A stretch of DNA of 17,577 nt from Thomasclavelia sp. (GTDB lineage: Bacteria > Bacillota_I > Bacilli_A > Erysipelotrichales > Erysipelotrichaceae): positions 1 through 17,577 of the forward strand of contig JAHHTG010000014.1 in NCBI GenBank assembly GCA_020024765.1. The letters are read 5' to 3'. The notes under the pieces are model-generated. The model worked only from the letters and a program-made list of their open reading frames with translations, did no database searches and was not told where the DNA came from. Position 1 is the first letter of the stretch. Every line of letters begins with the position of its first letter. The position numbers and the translations under genes are program-made. Positions 8,759-15,340 of the stretch are shown in pieces.

Positions 8759-9635
8759 AGGTTTGATTATTAGTATTATCTCGAAGGAATATCGTATTTT
8801 GCTTGAGGATGGCTCAATTCAAAGAGCAATTCTGGCTGGCAAGATGCGTTTGAATGACTATCCAGTTGTTGGTGATTATGTCAATTATCAAGAAAGTGAT
8901 GGTCTTTTTGTGATTCGAGAAATTTTACCACGTCGTAATTATATGATTCGACCTAACTTAGCCAATGTTGACCAAGCGATTATCATGATGTCATTGAGAG
9001 ACCCGGATTTCTCATATGAACTTGTCAATCGTTTAATCATTTTAATTGAATATAATGATATTACGCCAGTTATTTGTATCTCTAAGTGCGACCTTGGCAG
9101 CGAAGAAGAAATTGCTGAGATTAAGCATTATTATGAATCGATGCACTATGAGATTTTTACATCTCATAAAGACTTCGATGGTGATTTCTTTAAGAAACAA
9201 TTGAATGGTAAGATTAGTGTTCTTTGTGGTCAAAGTGGCGTTGGAAAATCTTCACTGTTGAATAACTTAGACCCAATGCTAAATTTAAGAACAAATGAGA
9301 TATCCAAAGCTTTAAATCGTGGCAAACACACAACACGCCACGTTGAATTATACGACTTATATGGTGGTTATTTAGCCGATACACCGGGTTTTTCTTCACT
9401 TGATTTAACACATTTGAACAAAGACTATATCGCTGAGCATATAAGCGCCTTTAAGCCTTATTTAAACAAATGCCGTTTTAATAATTGTTTGCATTTGAAT
9501 GAGCCTGATTGTGCCATCAAGGCAGCTGTTGAGGCTGATGAAATTCAAGCAAGCTTTTATAAAACATATAAAGATGTCGTTAGTTTTATTATGGAGGGTA
9601 ATTTTAAAGCTAATCGTCATCGTACATTAAAATAG
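8751..9635 (+). CDS. rsgA: Ribosome small subunit-dependent GTPase RsgA
   Basis: RsgA is a circularly permuted GTPase that checks late 30S subunit assembly. The N-terminal OB-fold (about 1-65) binds rRNA. The G motifs are permuted: G4-like CISKCD comes first (around 106-111), then the P-loop GQSGVGKSS (160-168), then DTPGFSS (G3). The C-terminal zinc site is Cys241, Cys246, His248, Cys254 (CRFNNCLHLNEPDC). Length (294) is normal. The start MNKGLIISI fits the family, but the ATG has no Shine-Dalgarno and overlaps the kinase stop (ATGAATAA), so initiation probably relies on coupling to the kinase gene. Confidence 0.96.
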   Translation: MNKGLIISIISKEYRILLEDGSIQRAILAGKMRLNDYPVVGDYVNYQESDGLFVIREILPRRNYMIRPNLANVDQAIIMMSLRDPDFSYELVNRLIILIEYNDITPVICISKCDLGSEEEIAEIKHYYESMHYEIFTSHKDFDGDFFKKQLNGKISVLCGQSGVGKSSLLNNLDPMLNLRTNEISKALNRGKHTTRHVELYDLYGGYLADTPGFSSLDLTHLNKDYIAEHISAFKPYLNKCRFNNCLHLNEPDCAIKAAVEADEIQASFYKTYKDVVSFIMEGNFKANRHRTLK

Positions 9636-9647
9636 GAGAAGAATATT

Positions 9648-10292
9648 ATGATTATTGCACCGTCGTTGTTGTCGTTTGATTTTACAAATCTATCACGTGA
9701 AGTCACAGTTTTTAATGATTTAGTTGAATGGTATCATTTTGATGTCATGGATGGAAATTTTGTCCCTAATATTTCATTTGGGCCAAAGATTTTATCTGAT
9801 TTAAAGAAGATGACAAATCGTTTCTTGGATGTTCATTTAATGGTTGCGGATCCATTGTTCTATAGCGATGTTTTTAAGAAAGCCGGTGCCGATTTAATCA
9901 CATTCCACTATGAAGCAATCGCAAATCATGAAGATTGCCATAAAGTTATTAATCACATTCATGAACTTGGCGCAAAAGTTGGAATTAGTGTAAAACCAGG
10001 AACTGATGTAAAAGTTTTAAACGATTTCTTAAGTGAAGTTGATTTAGTCCTTGTTATGAGTGTTGAACCAGGCTTTGGTGGTCAAAAGTTCATGCCATTA
10101 GCTTATGATAAAATTGCATATTTAAAAGCGCTACGTGAAGAAAAAGGCTTTGACTACTTGATTGAAGTTGATGGTGGTGTATGTGCCGAAAATGGTAAGC
10201 AATTAATTGAAACTGGTGCCGATGTTTTGGTATCAGGCAGTTACTTAACTAAAGGTGATGTCCACGAAAATCTTGCAAAATTAACCAAATAA
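9648..10292 (+). CDS. rpe: Ribulose-phosphate 3-epimerase
   Basis: This TIM-barrel enzyme interconverts ribulose 5-phosphate and xylulose 5-phosphate in the pentose phosphate pathway. Seen in order are the N-terminal IIAPSLLSFDF, the metal and catalytic motifs HFDVMDGNFVPNISFG and DVHLMV, the phosphate-loop region VEPGFGGQKFM, and the second catalytic Asp in EVDGGV, followed by VSGSYL. All key residues are present and the length (214) is typical. TAGGAGAAG precedes the ATG, and the gene lies 12 bases after rsgA, as in Bacillus. Confidence 0.97.
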   Translation: MIIAPSLLSFDFTNLSREVTVFNDLVEWYHFDVMDGNFVPNISFGPKILSDLKKMTNRFLDVHLMVADPLFYSDVFKKAGADLITFHYEAIANHEDCHKVINHIHELGAKVGISVKPGTDVKVLNDFLSEVDLVLVMSVEPGFGGQKFMPLAYDKIAYLKALREEKGFDYLIEVDGGVCAENGKQLIETGADVLVSGSYLTKGDVHENLAKLTK

Positions 10293-10308
10293 TATTGGAG
10301 GTAATACT

Positions 10309-10794
10309 ATGGCAAAAAAGATTGCCAAAACAAATGCGATGCGCATTTTAGATGGCCATAAGATTGAATATGTTGTAAGAGAATATCCAAGTGATGGACC
10401 AGTTTCTGCGATGGCTGTAGCAACATATTTAGATCAACCAAAAGATAAATTATTTAAGACACTTGTGACAACTGATGGTGCACATGGATATTATGTTTTC
10501 TGTGTTCCTGGTGATCATGAGTTAGATCTTAAAAAAGCAGCTAAAGAAGTTGGGGTAAAGAAGATTGAAATGCTTAAACAAAAAGATCTTCTTGGTTTAA
10601 CTGGCTATGTCCATGGTGGCTGTTCACCAATTGGCATGAAGAAAGTGTTTCCAACGAGTCTGGATGCAAGTGCAATGAATTGGGATACAATCTTTGTTTC
10701 GGGTGGCAAGATTGGTTTACAAATTGAATTCAATCCCCGAGATTTAGAAAAGATTATGCCTGTTTCAATTGCCGATATTGTAAAAGAAGGGTAG
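10309..10794 (+). CDS. ybaK: YbaK/EbsC-family Cys-tRNA(Pro) deacylase
   Basis: This 161-residue protein belongs to the YbaK/EbsC family, a free-standing relative of the ProRS editing domain that hydrolyses mischarged Cys-tRNA-Pro. Family signs are KTNAMRILDGHKIEY at the N-terminus, the catalytic lysine in LFKTLV (Lys50, matching Lys46 of the Haemophilus influenzae protein), and GYVHGGCSPIGMKK (GGCSPIG at 103-109). Start 10309 has a strong TTGGAGGT ribosome binding site. It occupies the slot after rpe where Bacillus has thiN (thiamine pyrophosphokinase). Exact substrate preference within the family cannot be read from sequence alone. Confidence 0.92.
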   Translation: MAKKIAKTNAMRILDGHKIEYVVREYPSDGPVSAMAVATYLDQPKDKLFKTLVTTDGAHGYYVFCVPGDHELDLKKAAKEVGVKKIEMLKQKDLLGLTGYVHGGCSPIGMKKVFPTSLDASAMNWDTIFVSGGKIGLQIEFNPRDLEKIMPVSIADIVKEG

Positions 10795-10821
10795 AAGAGT
10801 TCTTTGAAACTCTTCTTTTTT
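10794..10821 (+). terminator. Intrinsic terminator of the priA-ybaK block
   Basis: GAAGAGTT, loop CTTTGA, AACTCTTC is an 8-bp stem immediately followed by six T residues. It begins at the last base of the ybaK stop codon and ends the plus-strand block before the minus-strand rpmB. Confidence 0.9.
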
Positions 10822-10835
10822 ATATAAGAAAGCAT

Positions 10836-10865
10836 AAAAAAAACTTCGCACATAATAGCGAAGTT
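10836..10865 (-). terminator. Distal intrinsic terminator of rpmB
   Basis: Read on the minus strand, AACTTCGC, loop TATTATGT, GCGAAGTT forms an 8-bp stem ending in an uninterrupted run of eight T residues. It faces the ybaK terminator, insulating the convergent genes. Confidence 0.88.
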
Positions 10866-10875
10866 AATTGGAACT

Positions 10876-10895
10876 AAAAAAGCCTATTAAAGGCT
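10876..10895 (-). terminator. Proximal, weaker terminator of rpmB
   Basis: On the minus strand, AGCCT, loop TTAAT, AGGCT is a short 5-bp stem followed by TTTTT. It lies upstream of the stronger hairpin in the direction of rpmB transcription, so the two act in tandem if both are used. Confidence 0.55.
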
Positions 10896-10960
10896 AAAAA
10901 AGTGTTCTATTCTTTTGTTTGAACCGTGATTAAACTAAAACTCACAATGTTGAAGCCTTA

Positions 10961-11155
10961 TTAAGCAGCTTTAGCGTTTGCCTTTAATGTTTTTAATGCA
11001 CGGGCTGAAATGCGAACCTTAGTTGGCTTTCCATCAACCATAATAGTTGCTTTTTGTAGGTTAACATTCCATTTACGGCGTGTAGCACGAAGTGAATGTG
11101 AACGCTTATTTCCAGATAAGGCTTTCTTTCCTGTAATTTCGCATACTCTTGACAT
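10961..11155 (-). CDS. rpmB: Large ribosomal subunit protein bL28
   Basis: The 64-residue basic protein MSRVCEITGKKALSGN... is bL28 of the 50S subunit. It shows the family pattern GKKALSGNKRSHSLRATRR, WNVNLQ, and the C-terminal KVRISARALKTLK. Only one cysteine (Cys5) is present, so it is a form without the zinc ribbon. The frame stays open to an ATG at 11182, but the start is put at 11155. There AAAGGGGG lies about 9 bases upstream and the N-terminus matches the family. It is monocistronic, convergent with the rpe/ybaK block and divergent from ftsA. Confidence 0.96.
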   Translation of the reverse strand: MSRVCEITGKKALSGNKRSHSLRATRRKWNVNLQKATIMVDGKPTKVRISARALKTLKANAKAA

Positions 11156-11194
11156 ACCGTAATACCCCCTTTCTGTCATCATTTTTGCTTTATT

Positions 11195-11223
11195 AATTTA
11201 ACATACTTAAGATTAAATTGCAA
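11195..11223 (-). promoter_or_regulatory. Promoter of rpmB
   Basis: On the minus strand, TTGCAA (11223-11218) and an extended -10 TGTTAAATT (TG at 11203-11202, hexamer 11200-11195) are separated by exactly 17 bases. Transcription would start near 11188, giving a leader of about 33 bases that carries the AAAGGGGG ribosome binding site. Confidence 0.65.
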
Positions 11224-11227
11224 TAAT

Positions 11228-11296
11228 ATATTGAAGAAAGTCACGATGCATGAATAATTTTAATTCAATCACCCTAAAATAGGACTTTTTCAATAT
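11228..11296 (+). repeat. Imperfect inverted repeat between rpmB and ftsA
   Basis: Arms ATATTGAAGAAAGTC (11228-11242) and GACTTTTTCAATAT (11283-11296) are complementary apart from one bulged base, around a 40-base loop. The loop holds a small inner hairpin, TGAAT...ATTCA. The repeat sits directly upstream of the rpmB -35 box and well upstream of the ftsA -10 box, so it is probably not in either predicted transcript. An operator, or chance in AT-rich DNA, are both possible. Confidence 0.45.
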
Positions 11297-11337
11297 TTTT
11301 ATATTACTATATTTTGTCGTGATTTAACATCTAAATC

Positions 11338-11365
11338 ATTAATTAGTCATGTGCTTTTAATTAAT
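11338..11365 (+). repeat. Inverted repeat over the ftsA -35 region
   Basis: ATTAATTA (11338-11345) and TAATTAAT (11358-11365) are perfect 8-base inverted copies with a 12-base spacer. They flank the place where the -35 contact of the ftsA promoter would be. The arms are pure A/T, so chance occurrence is a real alternative to an operator. Confidence 0.35.
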
Positions 11366-11369
11366 AATA

Positions 11370-11378
11370 TGTTAAAAT
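11370..11378 (+). promoter_or_regulatory. Extended -10 promoter of ftsA-ftsZ
   Basis: TGTTAAAAT is an extended -10 element with no clear -35 at 16-18 bases. The start would be near 11385, just before the GGAG ribosome binding site (11390-11393) that decides the ATG at 11399. Confidence 0.6.
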
Positions 11379-11398
11379 ATAGCAGTATAGGAGCTCTT

Positions 11399-12655
11399 AT
11401 GGTAAAACAAATTTTAGGTGCAATTGAGTTTTCTGACAAAGAGATTCGCTTGGTAATTGGCGAGTATTACAATACTCGTTTTAACATTATTAAAGTCGAT
11501 TCAGTTGCTTGCAAAGGAATTCTTGATTGCGTTATTACAAATAAAGAAGAAGTTAAAAAAAGTGTTATTGAAATAGTTGAACGTAATAGTAAAATGATTG
11601 GGGCCCATATCGAACGTCTAATCTTACTGATTCCTTCGGTTAATTTTAAACGTTACCCATTAAAAGTTAATGTCCAAACGGATAATGGTATTGTCTCAAC
11701 TAATGATGTTAATCGTGCCATTAAAAAGGCTATGCGAACCATCGTTGATTCTAATATTATGATTATTAATGCTGTTTGTGTTAAATATACATGTAATGGG
11801 ATTTCGTCGCGCCGCATTCCAGTTAATGAATTTGCTGATGAATTAGCTGTTGATATCGATTTGTTGTGTGCTGATCGTTCAATTACTTTTGATTATGTTA
11901 GTCTCTTAGAAGAGGTTGGCATTGAAGTTATGGACATCATGCTTGATATGTATGCTGTATGTAAAGAAGCAGCGTTGTTTGAACAAACAGTTAATCAAAA
12001 TACAATTTTATTAAAGATTGATTATCAAACAACAACGCTTGCGTTATTATCGAAAGGTAAACTTGTAAGTTGTGAAATTTTATATAATGGTTTAAGTTCG
12101 ATTATAGATCCAGTTTATGATAAATATCGTATTGCAATGAATGTGGTTGAGCGATTGGTTAAATATAATACGCGATTTGAAGAAAATGATTTATCAAACG
12201 ATGCCATCTATGCATGGAAGACGGCTGATAATCAATCTAATACAATCAGTGAAAACGATTTAGCTCAAATTGTAAAGGAACCAACGGATAAACTTGTTGA
12301 AGAGATCAAAGAAGCTTGTCGTCCAATCCTTGAAAATGGTCAAACAAATATTGTGGTCGTTGGTGAAGGCGCCAAGATGGATGCGCTTGTTAAGAAAATT
12401 GAAGAAACAACAAATGTTCCTTCGAAGATTTACGTTCCGGAAACAATCGGAATTCGTGATAGTGCTTATGTTGCGATTCTCGGTTCAGTTTATGGATATC
12501 GTGATCGTCGCTTAGTTGACCAAGAAGTGGTCAGCAGTATTAACTTATTAGAATTTAATGAACTTGTTGATAAGAAGACAATTGATAGTGAAGGGGAGAC
12601 ACTAACTACTCGAATTCGTAGTTTATTCGAACCTACTAAACGGGAGGAAAAATAG
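11399..12655 (+). CDS. ftsA: Divergent FtsA-like cell division protein
   Basis: This 418-residue protein is directly upstream of ftsZ and has the overall FtsA plan of the actin-like ATPase fold with an inserted subdomain in the first half. FtsA tethers FtsZ to the membrane. The nucleotide motifs are degraded. Phosphate-1, usually DIGTSK, reads IEFSDK (residues 9-14). Phosphate-2, usually DIGGGTTD, reads KIDYQTTT (206-213). The adenosine motif GGGA is GEGA (322-325). The C-terminus RIRSLFEPTKREEK could be a short amphipathic membrane-targeting helix. ATG 11399 is chosen because GGAG lies 5 bases upstream. The GTG at 11351 in the same frame falls before the predicted transcript start. The gene abuts ftsZ with no gap. 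Identity is from context, length and a weak motif pattern; ATP binding may be lost. Confidence 0.8.
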   Translation: MVKQILGAIEFSDKEIRLVIGEYYNTRFNIIKVDSVACKGILDCVITNKEEVKKSVIEIVERNSKMIGAHIERLILLIPSVNFKRYPLKVNVQTDNGIVSTNDVNRAIKKAMRTIVDSNIMIINAVCVKYTCNGISSRRIPVNEFADELAVDIDLLCADRSITFDYVSLLEEVGIEVMDIMLDMYAVCKEAALFEQTVNQNTILLKIDYQTTTLALLSKGKLVSCEILYNGLSSIIDPVYDKYRIAMNVVERLVKYNTRFEENDLSNDAIYAWKTADNQSNTISENDLAQIVKEPTDKLVEEIKEACRPILENGQTNIVVVGEGAKMDALVKKIEETTNVPSKIYVPETIGIRDSAYVAILGSVYGYRDRRLVDQEVVSSINLLEFNELVDKKTIDSEGETLTTRIRSLFEPTKREEK

Positions 12656-13738
12656 ATGAGTGAATTAAGATATGATCAAGTTGCCAAAATCAAAGTATTT
12701 GGTGTCGGTGGTGCAGGATGTAACGCTGTTAACCGCATGGTTGAAGAAGAGGTAAAAGGTGTTGATTTCTTCGTATGCAACACAGATGTTCAATGTTTAA
12801 ACTCTTCAAACTGTGAAAATAAAATTATTTTAGGTAAAGAAACAACTAAAGGACTAGGTGCTGGCTCAAATCCTGAAATCGGTAAGAAAGCTGCCTTGGA
12901 ATCAGAAGAAGAAATCAAAGCCGCAATTGCTGGTTCTGATATGGTCTTTATTGCTGCTGGTATGGGCGGTGGTACAGGTACAGGTGCCGCACCTATCTTC
13001 GCAAAGATTGCCAAAGATGCAGGTTGCTTAACTGTTGGTATTGTAACTAAGCCATTTGATTTCGAGGGTCGTAAGCGTAATGAACAAGCTATTGCTGGTT
13101 TAGCACAATTAAAAGAACACACCGACTCATTGATTATTATCTCTAATAATCAATTGTTAAGTGTTACAGGTAATATGGGAATCCAAGATGCTTTCCGTGA
13201 AGCGGATAATGTATTAAGACAAGGTGTTCAAACAATCACTGACTTAATTGCTGTCCCTGCATTTATCAACCTTGATTTTGCTGATGTACGTACAGTTATG
13301 GAGGGACAAGGTAGTGCCTTAATTGGTATTGGTATGGCCGATGGTGAAAATAAATCACGCGAGGCTGCTCAAAGAGCTATTCAATCACCATTGCTTGAAG
13401 CTCAAATTTCTGGTGCTAAGAACGCTATTGTTAACGTTACTGGTGGTTCAACATTATCAATCACTGATGCATCAATCGCTGTTAACCACATTCGTGAAGC
13501 CGCTGGATCGGATTTGAACGTTATCTTTGGTGTTGTAACTAATGAAGCGTTAGGTGACAATATTATCGTAACTGTTATTGCAACTGGTTTTGATTTACCA
13601 AAGGAAAGAACTGCTCAACCAGTTCTAAACGAACCACAAGAAAACAAGATTACTAAACACGAGAGTTATCATGAAGAAAGCGTAATGCGCAATGATAACG
13701 AAGATAGTGATATCCCAAGTTTCTTTAGAACTCGTTAA
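12656..13738 (+). CDS. ftsZ: Cell division protein FtsZ
   Basis: FtsZ is the tubulin-like GTPase that polymerises into the division ring. The tubulin signature GGGTGTG is intact (104-110), preceded by GVGGAGCNAVNRM near the N-terminus. The T7 synergy loop NLDFAD (205-210) carries the acidic residues that trigger GTP hydrolysis in the neighbouring subunit. After a short variable linker (about 318-345) the conserved C-terminal peptide DIPSFFRTR ends the protein; it is the docking site for FtsA and other partners. Length (360) is usual. The ATG directly follows the ftsA stop, with CGGGAGGAAA just inside ftsA as ribosome binding site. The pair stands apart from any murein-synthesis (dcw) cluster within this window. 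Confidence 0.98.
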   Translation: MSELRYDQVAKIKVFGVGGAGCNAVNRMVEEEVKGVDFFVCNTDVQCLNSSNCENKIILGKETTKGLGAGSNPEIGKKAALESEEEIKAAIAGSDMVFIAAGMGGGTGTGAAPIFAKIAKDAGCLTVGIVTKPFDFEGRKRNEQAIAGLAQLKEHTDSLIIISNNQLLSVTGNMGIQDAFREADNVLRQGVQTITDLIAVPAFINLDFADVRTVMEGQGSALIGIGMADGENKSREAAQRAIQSPLLEAQISGAKNAIVNVTGGSTLSITDASIAVNHIREAAGSDLNVIFGVVTNEALGDNIIVTVIATGFDLPKERTAQPVLNEPQENKITKHESYHEESVMRNDNEDSDIPSFFRTR

Positions 13739-13752
13739 TCAAGATTTATATT

Positions 13753-13785
13753 AAGACTTAGCTGCAAAGCAGTTAAGTCTTTTTT
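13753..13785 (+). terminator. Strong intrinsic terminator of ftsA-ftsZ
   Basis: AAGACTTAGCTGC, loop AAA, GCAGTTAAGTCTT gives a 13-bp stem with one G-T wobble, followed by TTTT. This is the most stable hairpin in the window and separates ftsZ from the following promoter. Confidence 0.93.
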
Positions 13786-13787
13786 AT

Positions 13788-13817
13788 TTGTAATTATACA
13801 AGAAATAATGTTATAAT
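13788..13817 (+). promoter_or_regulatory. Promoter of the small ORF-corC unit
   Basis: TTGTAA (13788-13793), an 18-base spacer, and an extended -10 TGTTATAAT (hexamer 13812-13817) lie immediately after the ftsZ terminator. Transcription would begin near 13824, just before the AAAGGAGG ribosome binding site at 13829-13836. Confidence 0.7.
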
Positions 13818-13847
13818 AGTTGTATTTTAAAGGAGGATTCTAACGAT

Positions 13848-13916
13848 ATGGAAGAAGTTCCGTTGTGTGATCAGTATTTTATTAATAAATTAGAAGAGGT
13901 GCTATATGAACTATAG
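13848..13916 (+). CDS. Candidate 22-residue leader peptide upstream of corC
   Basis: A small ORF starting ATG GAA GAA GTT encodes 22 residues, beginning MEEVPLCDQY and ending KLEEVLYEL, with stop TAG at 13914-13916. It follows the best Shine-Dalgarno in the intergenic region, AAAGGAGG, although the gap from GGAGG to the ATG is 11 bases, a little long. It is in a different frame from the transporter gene and overlaps its start by 11 bases. The transporter's own ribosome binding site (GAGGTG) and ATG lie inside the small ORF. This arrangement suggests translational coupling or a regulatory leader peptide. No known family is recognised, and whether a stable product is made is unknown. Confidence 0.55.
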   Translation: MEEVPLCDQYFINKLEEVLYEL

Positions 13917-15201
13917 TACGATTATTACATTTTTAGTTGTCTTAATATGTTTATCAGCTTTCTTTAGTGCTACCGAAACGGCTTTCTCAAGTTTGAATAA
14001 GATTAAACTTAAGAACTTAGCTAATAATGGTAATAAACGAGCAATTAAGACTTATGGTCTTGCAGAAGATTATTCATCATTACTTAGTACGATTTTAGTT
14101 GGTAATAATATTGTAAATATTCTTGCATCATCACTTGCTACTGTGCTATTTGTTGGTCTTGTTGGTGAAGATCTCGGTGTTACTTATTCAACAATTATCA
14201 TGACAATTGTTGTCTTAATCTTTGGCGAAGTTACACCAAAAACAGTTGCGAAAGAGATTCCGGAAAAATTTGCGATGGCTGTTGCACCGGTAATTAGTGT
14301 TTTAATCGTTGTCTTTAAGCCGATTACAATTATTTTCGATTTAATTAAAAAAGTTTTATCAATTTTCTTTAAGGTTAATAACGATGATGATAGTTATTCT
14401 TCAGATGAATTCATTACAATCGTTGAAGAAGCTCATCAAGATGGCGGTATGGATGACCATGAAGCTGACTTATTAACTAACGCAATTGAATTCACTGAAC
14501 TAGATGTGAAAGATATTCTAACTCCACGCGTTGATGTCATTGCTGTCGATGTTGAAGACTCAATTGAAGAAATCGAACAATTATATCGTGAAACAGGTTT
14601 CTCACGTTTACCAGTTTATCGTGATACTATCGATAATATTATCGGTGTTTTACATGAAAAAGATTTTTATCACTTATACTATGCAAGGACTGATAAGAAT
14701 ATTGAACAAATTGTCAAAAATGTTTTATATACTAGTCCACATGTTAAAGTCCCTAGTTTACTACGTCAATTACAAAGTTCCAAATTACATTTAGCTGTTG
14801 TTATTGATGAATATGGTGGTACATCTGGTATTATTACAATGGAAGATATTCTTGAAGAGTTGGTTGGAGAAATCTACGATGAACATGATGAGGTAGAAGA
14901 ATTCTTCCAAAAAGTTAATGACACAACATACCTTGTTAAAGGTGAAACTGAAATTGATGATATGTTTGATTATTTTGGATTTGACTGTAAAGAAGAATTT
15001 GATTTCAACACAACATCCGGTTGGGTCATTCACAATTGCGATTGTATTCCGAATATTGGTTATGAATTTGACTTTGAGAACTTACATGTTACAGTTACAA
15101 ATGCTGATCAAAAGAAGGTTAGCGAAATCAAAGTTGAAATCATGCCTAAAGTTGAAGAAGAAAAAGAAACAAATCATTTCTCTGTCTTCAAAAAAGATTA
15201 A
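13906..15201 (+). CDS. CorC/HlyC (CNNM) family membrane protein, probable Mg2+ exporter
   Basis: The 431-residue protein has the three-part CNNM architecture. An N-terminal DUF21 membrane domain with about four helices starts with the typical FFSATETAFSSLNK. A pair of CBS domains (about 207-265 and 270-335) includes PRVDVIAV and VVIDEYGGTSGIITMEDILEELVGEI. The last part is a CorC_HlyC C-terminal domain (about 345-420). Relatives are implicated in magnesium efflux, such as MpfA of Staphylococcus aureus, with CBS domains binding Mg-ATP. Older names link the family to hemolysin or cobalt resistance. ATG 13906 has GAGGTG 5 bases upstream. Translation probably depends in part on the preceding 22-codon ORF. 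Family assignment is firm; the transported ion is inferred. Confidence 0.92.
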   Translation: MNYSTIITFLVVLICLSAFFSATETAFSSLNKIKLKNLANNGNKRAIKTYGLAEDYSSLLSTILVGNNIVNILASSLATVLFVGLVGEDLGVTYSTIIMTIVVLIFGEVTPKTVAKEIPEKFAMAVAPVISVLIVVFKPITIIFDLIKKVLSIFFKVNNDDDSYSSDEFITIVEEAHQDGGMDDHEADLLTNAIEFTELDVKDILTPRVDVIAVDVEDSIEEIEQLYRETGFSRLPVYRDTIDNIIGVLHEKDFYHLYYARTDKNIEQIVKNVLYTSPHVKVPSLLRQLQSSKLHLAVVIDEYGGTSGIITMEDILEELVGEIYDEHDEVEEFFQKVNDTTYLVKGETEIDDMFDYFGFDCKEEFDFNTTSGWVIHNCDCIPNIGYEFDFENLHVTVTNADQKKVSEIKVEIMPKVEEEKETNHFSVFKKD

Positions 15202-15207
15202 TTATTT

Positions 15208-15233
15208 AAGCCGATATTATATCGGCTTTTTTT
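15208..15233 (+). terminator. Intrinsic terminator of corC
   Basis: AAGCCGATA, loop TTA, TATCGGCTT is a 9-bp stem followed by a run of seven T residues that starts within the stem end. It lies 6 bases after the corC stop. Confidence 0.92.
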
Positions 15234-15243
15234 AACCCTATTT

Positions 15244-15263
15244 AAAGCTTTTACGAGCTTTTT
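15244..15263 (+). terminator. Possible secondary terminator after corC
   Basis: AAAGCT, loop TTTACG, AGCTTT is a 6-bp A/T-rich stem ending in five T residues. It could catch read-through from the stronger hairpin just upstream. Stability is low. Confidence 0.35.
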
Positions 15264-15340
15264 AATGATTAATAATAATTAAAGATGCTTATCTTTTATT
15301 TCTTTATTTGATGAAGCTCTATTTAATTCAAAACAAATAA

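Noticed and set aside
11156..11182. Upstream ATG extending bL28 by nine residues
   Set aside because: The extension covers the AAAGGGGG ribosome binding site, and family members start at MSRVC or similar.
11351..11398. Upstream GTG start for ftsA adding 16 residues
   Set aside because: It precedes the predicted transcription start and overlaps the promoter; ATG 11399 has GGAG at the right distance and gives an FtsA-like N-terminus.
12790..13122. A 110-codon open frame on the minus strand
   Set aside because: It lies wholly within ftsZ, opposite the most conserved part of that gene, has no ribosome binding site and its product resembles nothing known.
14531..15235. Plus-strand open frames inside corC in another frame
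   Set aside because: The CBS and CorC_HlyC domains are read in the 13906 frame; the alternatives are low-complexity and lack ribosome binding sites.
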